A stretch of DNA of 23,590 nt, taken from JAYVIQ01 sp043770215. GTDB lineage: Bacteria > Bacteroidota > Bacteroidia > Cytophagales > JAAEPT01. The stretch covers positions 1-23,590 of the forward strand of contig JAYVIQ010000137.1 in NCBI GenBank assembly GCA_043770215.1, written 5' to 3'. Under the pieces are notes generated by a model. The model saw nothing but the letters and a program-made list of their open reading frames with translations. It was not told the DNA's origin and made no database searches. The position numbers and the translations under genes were made by a program. Positions 15,646-22,761 of the stretch are shown here, one piece after another (positions within the stretch are counted from its first letter, which is position 1; every line of letters starts with the position of its first letter).

Positions 15646-18600
15646 ATGAAAAATTACTTTTTAATACCCTCTATGTTGATCTTAAATGCCCTTATTTCAA
15701 AAGGTCAATTTAATACTTATAATCAAGCTAGTCTTTTAGCAAATGGCGCATATCAGTTAACGCCAGCGTTAAATGGTCAAAAAGGTTCTGTTTGGTATGG
15801 GATAGGGCAAGACTTAACTAGAAGTTTTGAAGTAAGTGGGCAATTGTATTTTGGAAATAAAGAAGCGGGAGCGGATGGTATTACCTTTGTAATGCAAAAT
15901 AATTGTGTTGGTGGAGGCACGAGTGGAGGAGGTATAGGATATGGAGGCCTTCAGGGTAAAAACCTAGGGATTGAATTTGATACCTATCAAAATAGTACTA
16001 GTAGCACAGGCAATCTAAACAACGGAGATCCATCTTTTGATCATATTGGCATCCAGAAAAATGGTACTGTAAATCACAATCACTTAACAAATAGTTTGGT
16101 TGCTCCTGTGCAAATGCACAATACTAAACAAAATGTAGAGGATGGGATTTGGTATGATTATAGAATTGTATGGGATGCAGTTTCGAATAAAATAGAGGTT
16201 TATTTTGATGGGGTTCTTAGAGTAAGCTACTCTATAAATTTACATTTAGATGTTTTTGGTGGTGATAAAGTAGTTTATTGGGGATTTACTTCATCTACCG
16301 GTGGCAGTTACGCTGATAACTCTGTAAAGATAAATTCTATGAAACATTTTGGGATACCAGATAAATACATGTGTTTTGGAGATACAGTTAGAGATATTTC
16401 TTTGCCAATTTTAAGTCAAAAAGAAAAAATATCAGAAGGCAAACCTGTATTTGCAAGTTCTGAGGAGGGGTTATTTATAAGTGAAAATGTAACTGATGCT
16501 GATGTAACTAGTAGGTGGTCAAGTACATTTAGTGACAAACAAGATGTGTATGTAGATTTAGAAGATGCGTACTCTATAGATAGCGTAAACATTACATGGG
16601 AAACAGCGGCAGGTAAAAAATACGAAATACAAACCTCATTAGATGGTATTTCATGGACTAAGGTAGCCTCAATAGACAATGGTGTAAAAGATGAAAAAAG
16701 GGCTATCAAATTTCCAAGTATAACTGCTAGATATGTAAAAATGCAAGGTATAGAAAGAACAACCCTTTATGGTTATTCTATTTACGATTTTCAAATCTTT
16801 GGGGTGGGCAAATACTCTTGGGCTACAACTACTTATATATCAGATATTTCTATTTCTACTCCTAAATTATACCCCCCTATAACCTCTATCTACGAAGTAA
16901 AAGTACCGGATAGATGTAATGGTCCAACAATAGTGCCATTTACTGTTTTTGTAGACACCATTAGCCTAAGTCTTGCCTCTAAATCAACTGTTTGCGAAAA
17001 TGACACTATTATTATTATACCTACTGTAAAAGGTGCTTTTGGCCTAAGTGCTATTGATTGGACTCCAAACACCAGTATTAGCCCAACAAGTACCTATAAG
17101 TTATTTCCTGCAATAGCAAATACGTATAAAGCAATGGTTATAGATTCTCTAGGTTGTAAAGATAGTGCTGATGTAACTATTGTATTGGACAAATTACCAA
17201 GCAAAGCTATTGTAGCCAATAAAGATTCAATATGCCAAAATACACATGTCATAAGTGCAACTAGGCCATTGATAGGAACAGGGCAATGGAGAAATGTTTC
17301 TGCTGCCGCTAGTAGTATAGCAACGCCTTTGTCTGAAACCTCAAACGTAAGTGGCTTAAACGAAGGGGGGACAAAAATTGAATGGTCTGTAAGTAATGGT
17401 GTTTGTCTACCATCAAAAGATACAATTGAGATTATAAGAGTGCCTGATCTTTCGAAATCTGAAGCTGGTTTAGCTCAAAATATATGTGCTGATACAGCCA
17501 CTTTAAATGCTCTTGTTCCAGTTGTAGGCTCGGGCACTTGGACCTCTAAAAACATTTTACCAACTCGTGCTTTAAACCCTAGTAATTCCAAATCTAAAGT
17601 GGAAAATTTAGTATCTGGGCAAAATTATTTTTATTGGACAGTATCTGATGTGGTCAATAAAGTATGTCCTCCAAATACAGATTCTGTGCTCATTACTAGG
17701 CAAGTTGTCTTAAATGCAGATATACCAAGTTTGTCATTGAGTAAGGACAGTATTTGTACAGGAGAGAATGTAACAGTTACACAGTCAGTAAAAAAAACAA
17801 ATATACGTTGGTACTCTTCTTTTGATAATTTGGTTTGGTCGCCTATTCTTACGGCTTCTGATTATTTTATAAATCGTACTCCAAACCAAACTACCTTTTA
17901 TACCACTTTGGTAGACATAGACAATTGTTTAAATTTGGTAAAAGATACTATTAAAGTAAATGTGTCCAATATGCCATTGGCGGGTAATTTAGTGGGTTCG
18001 GCTAGTGAAATATGCGAAAAAGATAGCGTTTTCTTTACCCTGTCTGGACACTCTGGCAGTATAAATTGGCAAGATTCTACCGGCCTAGCTGCCTGGAATA
18101 CTAAGTCCGCTGAGTCAAACAAAATTTCTATACGTACTAAATTAGATGCCTTTACTGCCTATAGAGTAATTGTAAGTGATACAGATAAAATTTGTCCTAA
18201 CGATACTTCTAACATAGCAAGAGTAATTACAGAAGATTCTGTAAAGGCTACCCTAGTTTCTGCAACAACACCAGTTTGTGAGGGGATAGAATGGGCAGTA
18301 ACTATGGCTACAAATTCTAACAATTATGTATGGCAAAAAAATACTAACGGTATTATTTGGAGTCCTTTGACCGAAACCTCACTTACATTAAAAGAAATAG
18401 GCACAGATACCGTAAAAGTAAGATTAGTTGCTCTAGGCGTAAAATGTCCAAATTACACCCTAAGCCAAACTATAAATGTGGCACCTAAAGTGATTGTGCC
18501 AGAAATAGAAGCGCCTAATGTAATTTGCGTAAGCACTCAGGCGAAAATAAATTTAAAAAATGGTGCCTACAACACTATAATTTGGCAGGATTCAAGCGAT

Positions 18601-19545
18601 GCATTAGGATGGAAAAATATAAATTTAGAAACAAAAGATACGCTTATGAAAGTGCTTGCTGTTGAAACAAGATTCAGGGCATTGGTTTCTAGAAATTCTG
18701 TATGTCCTTCTGAATATACAAAAGATACAACTGTTTCAATAACAAATCTGCCAATAAACCCCGTTATTCTTTTAAACAAAAACCAATTTTGTGACGGAGA
18801 AGAGGCTCAACTTAGTATTGTAAAAAATGGAACTCTACCTCAAGTATGGCAGAAATCCATCAATTCAGGACCTTGGTTAGATATAACTAGCTCTAATACT
18901 GGAGGGTATGAAGAGAACATCCAATACGTGCAAAATTTAAATGAAGTAAGCTATAGGGCTATTAATAAAGCCTCTTGTGGCGGAGATGGGATATCCACAC
19001 CACAAGATTTAACAGTGTATCCTGTGCCTATGGGTAGCATTGGCAGTCTTACTTTGTGCGAAGAAGAGGAGAAGACAATCAACTTCACTACAAGCAACAA
19101 CGCCTCCGTAGTTACTTGGCAATCTTCCGAAGATAGTCTTGTATGGAGTATTGTTTCATCTAATCCGCAACAACTAAATCATAAAATAACAAAAAATACT
19201 TTTTTCAAAGCGGTATATGGAAACGGTACAACATACAATTGTCAAAAGATTTCTAATGTTATTTCGCTAAGTAAATGCAAAAAAATAGTGCCTTTAAAAG
19301 CACCAAATACTATAACTGTAAATGGAGACGGAATAAATGAAACCTTTAGAATACAAGGGATAGAAACATACAATGCTACAGTGTATATATACAACCGTTG
19401 GGGTCAAATAGTATTCGAAAGCGACAATTACTCTAATGAAGAATGGGATGGAAACAACTTGCCAGAAAGTGTATATTACTACGTCATTAAATTTAAAGAT
19501 GACAAAAGTAAACAGTTTAGTGGCGTGGTTCATTTATTGAGATAA
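15646..19545 (+). CDS. T9SS-secreted multidomain lectin: L-type lectin, discoidin, Ig-like repeats, CHU_C tail
   Basis: 1299 residues. Signal peptide about 1-20 (ending ISKGQ). Residues about 21-240 form a bacterial L-type (legume-like) lectin: ADGITFVMQ near 76, GIEFDTYQ near 108, DHIGIQKNG near 132 and a YDYRIVWD strand. Residues about 266-385 form an F5/8 type C (discoidin) domain, with RWSSTFSDKQDVYVDL, EIQTSLDGISW and ARYVKMQGI. The discoidin domain appears to be inserted within an Ig-like module whose halves are MCFGDTVRDISLP (about 242) and YSWATTTYISDI (about 390). Six Ig-like repeats of 83-90 residues follow, marked by W-Q-x-S...W cores near 720, 806, 894, 978, 1066 and 1156. CHU_C domain at about 1219-1299 (VNGDGIN, YNRWGQIVFE, ending HLLR) for T9SS export. 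Predicted glycan-binding surface or extracellular protein; sugar unknown. Confidence 0.9.
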   Translation: MKNYFLIPSMLILNALISKGQFNTYNQASLLANGAYQLTPALNGQKGSVWYGIGQDLTRSFEVSGQLYFGNKEAGADGITFVMQNNCVGGGTSGGGIGYGGLQGKNLGIEFDTYQNSTSSTGNLNNGDPSFDHIGIQKNGTVNHNHLTNSLVAPVQMHNTKQNVEDGIWYDYRIVWDAVSNKIEVYFDGVLRVSYSINLHLDVFGGDKVVYWGFTSSTGGSYADNSVKINSMKHFGIPDKYMCFGDTVRDISLPILSQKEKISEGKPVFASSEEGLFISENVTDADVTSRWSSTFSDKQDVYVDLEDAYSIDSVNITWETAAGKKYEIQTSLDGISWTKVASIDNGVKDEKRAIKFPSITARYVKMQGIERTTLYGYSIYDFQIFGVGKYSWATTTYISDISISTPKLYPPITSIYEVKVPDRCNGPTIVPFTVFVDTISLSLASKSTVCENDTIIIIPTVKGAFGLSAIDWTPNTSISPTSTYKLFPAIANTYKAMVIDSLGCKDSADVTIVLDKLPSKAIVANKDSICQNTHVISATRPLIGTGQWRNVSAAASSIATPLSETSNVSGLNEGGTKIEWSVSNGVCLPSKDTIEIIRVPDLSKSEAGLAQNICADTATLNALVPVVGSGTWTSKNILPTRALNPSNSKSKVENLVSGQNYFYWTVSDVVNKVCPPNTDSVLITRQVVLNADIPSLSLSKDSICTGENVTVTQSVKKTNIRWYSSFDNLVWSPILTASDYFINRTPNQTTFYTTLVDIDNCLNLVKDTIKVNVSNMPLAGNLVGSASEICEKDSVFFTLSGHSGSINWQDSTGLAAWNTKSAESNKISIRTKLDAFTAYRVIVSDTDKICPNDTSNIARVITEDSVKATLVSATTPVCEGIEWAVTMATNSNNYVWQKNTNGIIWSPLTETSLTLKEIGTDTVKVRLVALGVKCPNYTLSQTINVAPKVIVPEIEAPNVICVSTQAKINLKNGAYNTIIWQDSSDALGWKNINLETKDTLMKVLAVETRFRALVSRNSVCPSEYTKDTTVSITNLPINPVILLNKNQFCDGEEAQLSIVKNGTLPQVWQKSINSGPWLDITSSNTGGYEENIQYVQNLNEVSYRAINKASCGGDGISTPQDLTVYPVPMGSIGSLTLCEEEEKTINFTTSNNASVVTWQSSEDSLVWSIVSSNPQQLNHKITKNTFFKAVYGNGTTYNCQKISNVISLSKCKKIVPLKAPNTITVNGDGINETFRIQGIETYNATVYIYNRWGQIVFESDNYSNEEWDGNNLPESVYYYVIKFKDDKSKQFSGVVHLLR

Positions 19546-19570
19546 TTGCAAACGCATATCATTATTAAAC

Positions 19571-19625
19571 CCATTTTCTAAAAACTTAAGTTAAAAAACA
19601 CAAGTGAAAAAAGATTAGAAAATGG
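19571..19625. repeat. Inverted repeat between convergent genes
   Basis: CCATTTTCTAA (19571-19581) is repeated inverted as TTAGAAAATGG (19615-19625) around a 33-base A-rich spacer. It lies 26 bases past the lectin stop and may serve as its terminator, although no T-run follows. The right arm also begins TTAGA where a degenerate terminal repeat of the 14998-15391 element would be expected. Confidence 0.45.
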
Positions 19626-19634
19626 ATTATAGAC

Positions 19635-19738
19635 CGTGTATTATTCTGTAATTCAATATTTAACTCTGCTATTTTCAATTTTTGATACAAAGATTTTAAA
19701 GGAAATAAGCAAAAACCTTTGCATAGACCTTATAAAAA
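19635..19738 (+). repeat. Dispersed 105-bp repeat, copy 2
   Basis: About 92 percent identical to 15016-15120. This copy lacks the conserved TACTGAAAAA terminal repeat on its left and the rest of the 394-bp element on its right, so it looks like a truncated relic. Like copy 1 it stands downstream of a CHU_C gene in the same orientation, here in the 220-bp gap between convergent genes. Confidence 0.8.
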
Positions 19739-19765
19739 TTAAAGTTGTTTTAAAATAGGAAAAGC

Positions 19766-20953
19766 CTAATTTACTTTGTCTTTTCCAAAAACATAATGCC
19801 CAAGAAAAATTGCCCCGCCTAAAATAGCAAGGCTTATATACCCTAGATATCCAAATTGAGAAAGGGTACCGTTAGCGTTTTTTATAACTACAAAACCCGC
19901 AATAAGTGCCGCTACTCCAGAGCCCATTTGCTGAACAAAACTATTGAAACTTTGAAAACTACCCCTAAATTGTGGTGGTGAAACATTGCTTATAAGTGCT
20001 TGAGAGCTTACAGCTCTACCTGTTGAAAAGGCAAACCATACACTAAAAATTGTCAACATCAGAAACAAAGGCATGTTTGGTAAGTGTGTAACCAAAAGCA
20101 CCAATGGTAAGCTCAAAAATGTGCACCACATAAATGTTTTTAGTTTGCCAAAAGAATCTGATAATTTACCCACAAAATAGGAAGAAAGAAAAGCACTTAA
20201 CCCTCCAAATAAGTACATCAGAGGAGTTTCTTCTTTAGAAAAACCTTTATTAAACTCTAAAAAAGGGTTTATAAATGGGATAATAACAAAGTGGCCAAAA
20301 AACATAGAAAATGAGAAAAGCAATGCTAAGTATTGTCTTTTGTCTTTAATAATTTCGGTGAGTACTTTTAGCTTGTCGTCTTGTGCTTGGGTGTACTTGC
20401 TCATAGATGGTATACCAAAAAATAAAGAAATAAGAACAAACACTCCTAAGCCTACTACAAACAAAAACGGAGCATGCCAATCAAAAAATCTTGCTAAATA
20501 CAAAGAAAAAGGGACCCCCAAAGTAGATGCCATGGCAAATGCAGACATAACTATACCCATGGCTTTCCCTCTTTTTTCAAAAGGGACTAAGTCAGATATG
20601 ATAGCAATTACTTGTGCGCCTATCATACCGCCAAACAAACCTGCAATTGTTCTTGAAACCAACAAGACATCATAGTTGGGAGCCAAGCCACAGGCCAATG
20701 TGCCAAACAAAAATCCTGTGTAGGCAAATATTAAGACATTTTTTCTGTCAAATTGATTTACAAAAAAAGCGGATACAAAACTAGAAAATCCAGCACTTAA
20801 GGCATATATAGCAATTAGAATAGAGAATTGTTGTGGATTTATAGACAATTGAGGCATTAAATAATTGCCCAACGGCATCAAAATCATAAAATCTAAAATA
20901 TGAGTAAAGTTTACCGCCGCCAGCAAAAGGAAAATTCTAGATTGATTATTCAT
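19766..20953 (-). CDS. MFS transporter, drug/metabolite:H+ antiporter-like
   Basis: 395 residues with about twelve hydrophobic membrane segments, a normal length for 12-helix MFS exporters. Helix 1 carries NFTHILDFMILMPLG, typical of the DHA1-type family in this phylum. The loop between helices 2 and 3 has a motif-A-like VNQFDRKNVL (D69-R70-K71), and the helix 4/5 region has SDLVPFEKRGKAMG (120-133). Family members export drugs, sugars or arabinose-type compounds by proton exchange at the inner membrane; the substrate is not readable. It is convergent with the lectin gene and transcribed with the lipoprotein region in the same direction, but 190 bp separate them. Start ATG, stop TAG. No regulator gene lies next to it. 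Confidence 0.87.
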   Translation of the reverse strand: MNNQSRIFLLLAAVNFTHILDFMILMPLGNYLMPQLSINPQQFSILIAIYALSAGFSSFVSAFFVNQFDRKNVLIFAYTGFLFGTLACGLAPNYDVLLVSRTIAGLFGGMIGAQVIAIISDLVPFEKRGKAMGIVMSAFAMASTLGVPFSLYLARFFDWHAPFLFVVGLGVFVLISLFFGIPSMSKYTQAQDDKLKVLTEIIKDKRQYLALLFSFSMFFGHFVIIPFINPFLEFNKGFSKEETPLMYLFGGLSAFLSSYFVGKLSDSFGKLKTFMWCTFLSLPLVLLVTHLPNMPLFLMLTIFSVWFAFSTGRAVSSQALISNVSPPQFRGSFQSFNSFVQQMGSGVAALIAGFVVIKNANGTLSQFGYLGYISLAILGGAIFLGHYVFGKDKVN

Positions 20954-21143
20954 TTATCTTTTTATTTTCCTAAAATTAGGGAATACATTTAGTTACTTAT
21001 GTCTTTTGACTATATATCTTATTATTTTGGCTTTTAATTTAATAGAGATTGTTAAAATCCTGTATTTATATATCTATTAATTTTTTAAGGATACATTTTT
21101 TAAAACATGATATAATGTCTTAATTATAAAACAGATGTTGTTT
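20954..21143. other. AT-rich spacer upstream of the MFS gene
   Basis: 190 bases of very AT-rich DNA. No gene, no hairpin terminator for the lipoprotein gene ending at 21144, and no TAnnTTTG box are seen. Confidence 0.4.
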
Positions 21144-21755
21144 TTATTGTTTGATAGATTTTATTTTCAAGCCTTCTATTTTGTTTACAACGCTATAGCT
21201 GCCAAAATTGTATACAATTGTAATGTTGTGTGTTTTGCTTTCATTTGGGCTTTGAATAAAAGAAAGAAACCCATTGCTTATATAAGAATTCTCACTCATA
21301 TAAAGGTTTGCTTTTTTAAATCCATTTACGCCATACTTTTTTAAGTTCATTATTTCACTCAAATCTGAGCCAGCTAAAAAATCTTTATTCCAGTCTTGGT
21401 CAGATGTTACTTTTATAGATTGTAGTTTATCCATTATAGGACTAGGATCTTTTGGTTTACAAGCATACAAGTTCCCAAATGAGTATTTTTTTTGTAATGC
21501 CACAGCTTTTTGGTTAACACTAAATTTTATAAATAAACTTTCTACGGAGTATTCTTTGATTTCTGCCTGAACTATATTTGTAGCGTAATCTATAGAATCA
21601 TGTGCATAGCTTTCTATTAGATTGTATGAGACATTTGAAATATATGTGATGCTTTTTCCTTTATCTATGTTAGAACAGTTATGGCAACTGTCAAAAAACA
21701 ATGAGACTAAACTTAGCCCCATTATGAGTATTGTTGTAAAAATGAGTTTTTTCAT
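21144..21755 (-). CDS. Probable lipoprotein of unknown function
   Basis: 203 residues. The N-terminus is a lipoprotein-type signal: MKK, a hydrophobic stretch to about residue 20, then a Cys at 24 (FFDSCHNC), so the mature protein is probably tethered to a membrane, although the lipobox is imperfect (F-D-S-C). No catalytic motif is seen. The middle section, with ACKP, then DKLQSIKVTSDQDW and FLAGSDLSEI, recalls a family of small Bacteroidota lipoproteins annotated as DUF5034, a resemblance I could not test. It is the last of the leftward small lipoprotein genes and is not evidently related to the 162-residue one at 22263. Stop TAA. The gap upstream carries the palindromic repeats at 21831-21890. 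Confidence 0.65.
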   Translation of the reverse strand: MKKLIFTTILIMGLSLVSLFFDSCHNCSNIDKGKSITYISNVSYNLIESYAHDSIDYATNIVQAEIKEYSVESLFIKFSVNQKAVALQKKYSFGNLYACKPKDPSPIMDKLQSIKVTSDQDWNKDFLAGSDLSEIMNLKKYGVNGFKKANLYMSENSYISNGFLSFIQSPNESKTHNITIVYNFGSYSVVNKIEGLKIKSIKQ

Positions 21756-21790
21756 TTATTTGGAAGTTTTTATCTGTTTATTTATTCTTC

Positions 21791-21890
21791 TCGTTTGTTA
21801 GTGTCTCCAAGAAAATTCTCTCCTGCTCTAGAAAAGGTTCGTGAAGACACGAACCAAGGATTGGAAAAGGTTCGTGAAGACACGAACCAA
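21791..21890. repeat. Tandem palindromic repeats, two exact units plus a diverged one
   Basis: A 27-base unit occurs exactly twice, at 21831-21857 and 21864-21890, with a period of 33 bases. Each holds a perfect hairpin, GGTTCGTG-AAGA-CACGAACC (21836-21855 and 21869-21888). The block at 21791-21809 (CGTTTGTTAGTGTCTCCAA) resembles the reverse complement of the unit (13 of 16 bases) and may be a diverged third copy. A period divisible by three keeps the frame of the overlapping lipoprotein stub open. Structured palindromes of this kind are dispersed repeats in several bacterial phyla; a terminator role is also possible. Confidence 0.8.
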
Positions 21891-22070
21891 TGTTGGAGTT
21901 GTTATTTTAAACACCTCTTTCTCTATGCCAGGATTATCATACTCAGAAATTATCACTTCTTTAGATGTTTTATTAACAATTACACTTTGAATGCAGTAAT
22001 CGGGTTCTTTTTGAAGATATGAACTTAATACTACAACCAAAACTTGTAGAAAAACAAGATATTTACTCAT
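21828..22070 (-). pseudogene. Truncated lipoprotein-type gene ending in palindromic repeats
   Basis: 80 codons, ATG to TAG. Residues 1-18 are a signal-type hydrophobic start. Residues about 26-60 (SVIVNKTSKEVIIS and following) resemble residues about 25-60 of the 162-residue lipoprotein at 22263-22751 (TVLINTSKVSVEII), suggesting a paralogue. The last 20 or so residues (LVRVFTNLF, twice) are translated from the two palindromic repeat units, so the natural C-terminus, about half the protein, has been lost or replaced. It starts 2 bases after the protease tail remnant at 22073-22132, repeating the layout of the intact pair. The signal region lacks an ordinary lipobox. Most likely a decayed duplicate; a short secreted peptide could still be made. 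Confidence 0.6.
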
Positions 22071-22072
22071 GA

Positions 22073-22132
22073 TTAAAATTGATTTAAAAGTTCATCTATT
22101 TGTGTATCCGTCACTCCAGCAGGTTTATTGTT
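22073..22132 (-). pseudogene. Remnant of the 3' end of a second metalloprotease-like gene
   Basis: The minus strand encodes NNKPAGVTDTQIDELLNQF then TAA. This matches the end of the gene at 22762-23590, which finishes LNKPNGVTDAQIDEFMANY then TAA: twelve of the first fifteen residues from N-K-P onward agree. The frame is closed by a TAA just upstream (22133-22135), and nothing further 5' is alignable by eye, so only the last codons survive. It abuts the lipoprotein stub at 22070, as the intact gene abuts the 162-residue lipoprotein gene. Confidence 0.7.
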
Positions 22133-22153
22133 TTAAATAATGACATTCTTTGA

Positions 22154-22242
22154 AAATAAGCATCTTATTTAACAATCATCTTACGGTCAGAGACCGTGGG
22201 ATCTAATTTTAGCACAAGTCAACCTACGGAAGACTTGCGCTA
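22154..22242. repeat. Cluster of three hairpins downstream of the 162-residue lipoprotein gene
   Basis: Three hairpins stand in a row: 22154-22170 (AAATAAG-CAT-CTTATTT), 22183-22197 (ACGGTC-AGA-GACCGT) and 22210-22242 (an 11-bp stem TAGCACAAGTC/GACTTGCGCTA with one A-C mismatch and an 11-base loop). They fill the space between the protease remnant and the lipoprotein stop at 22263. One could act as a terminator, but none has a T-run after it in the leftward direction. The sequences differ from the repeats at 21831-21890. Confidence 0.6.
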
Positions 22243-22262
22243 GTGAGTAATTAAATACTCAA

Positions 22263-22751
22263 TTATTTGTTTAATGACTTAGCAAATTCATAATCATCGT
22301 TTGTAAACGTTACATAATATCTGTTACTAATCCCATGCTTAGACTCTTTGATAAGGTGATAAAAGTAATTGCTCTTATTGTATAAATTCCTTTTATCATC
22401 GAAACTTATATCATTATATGTAAGAATATCCTCTGTATGCTTTTTACAAACTAAAGTATCAATCCCATTAAAAACTATAAGCAAAGAGTCTGATGTTATT
22501 GAATGCTCTAGGGGATAGGTAAAAAACAACTTGCTTTTACCTTTCCCTTGGTCTATATAAACGGTTTTACTTTGTAATGGATTAAGAATAACTTTCATAG
22601 GTTCATAAACCATATCGTTTTTTAATGGTATTATTTCTACTGAGACCTTTGATGTATTAATTAAAACCGTCTCTGTAATTGTATTACCATCAACAATACA
22701 TGATTGTACATTTATTGATATAATAGCGATGAAAATAATCTTAAATTTCAT
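22263..22751 (-). CDS. Small lipoprotein of unknown function, partner of the metalloprotease-like gene
   Basis: 162 residues. Lipoprotein signal: MKFK, hydrophobic to residue 15, then VQSC with Cys18, followed by polar IVDGNT. No enzyme motif is seen; the rest alternates short hydrophobic strands and Lys/Asp-rich turns, suggesting a small beta-rich periplasmic or surface domain. It starts 10 bases after the stop of the metalloprotease-like gene, so the two are almost surely co-transcribed. A paralogue stub (21828-22070) follows the remnant of a second protease tail. I do not recognise the family. Possible roles are a membrane-tethered inhibitor or binding partner of the neighbour's product, but this is inference from layout only. 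Stop TAA. Confidence 0.7.
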   Translation of the reverse strand: MKFKIIFIAIISINVQSCIVDGNTITETVLINTSKVSVEIIPLKNDMVYEPMKVILNPLQSKTVYIDQGKGKSKLFFTYPLEHSITSDSLLIVFNGIDTLVCKKHTEDILTYNDISFDDKRNLYNKSNYFYHLIKESKHGISNRYYVTFTNDDYEFAKSLNK

Positions 22752-22761
22752 AAATCAATAA

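Noticed and set aside
21791..21890. CRISPR array
   Set aside because: Only two exact units of 27 bases with a 6-base spacer, and no cas genes; spacers of a CRISPR array are about 30 bases and unique.
21795..22022. Plus-strand 75-codon frame with a repeated EKVREDTNQ segment
   Set aside because: The repeat is simply the other strand of the two palindromic units; the frame has no independent coding support and opposes the local gene direction.
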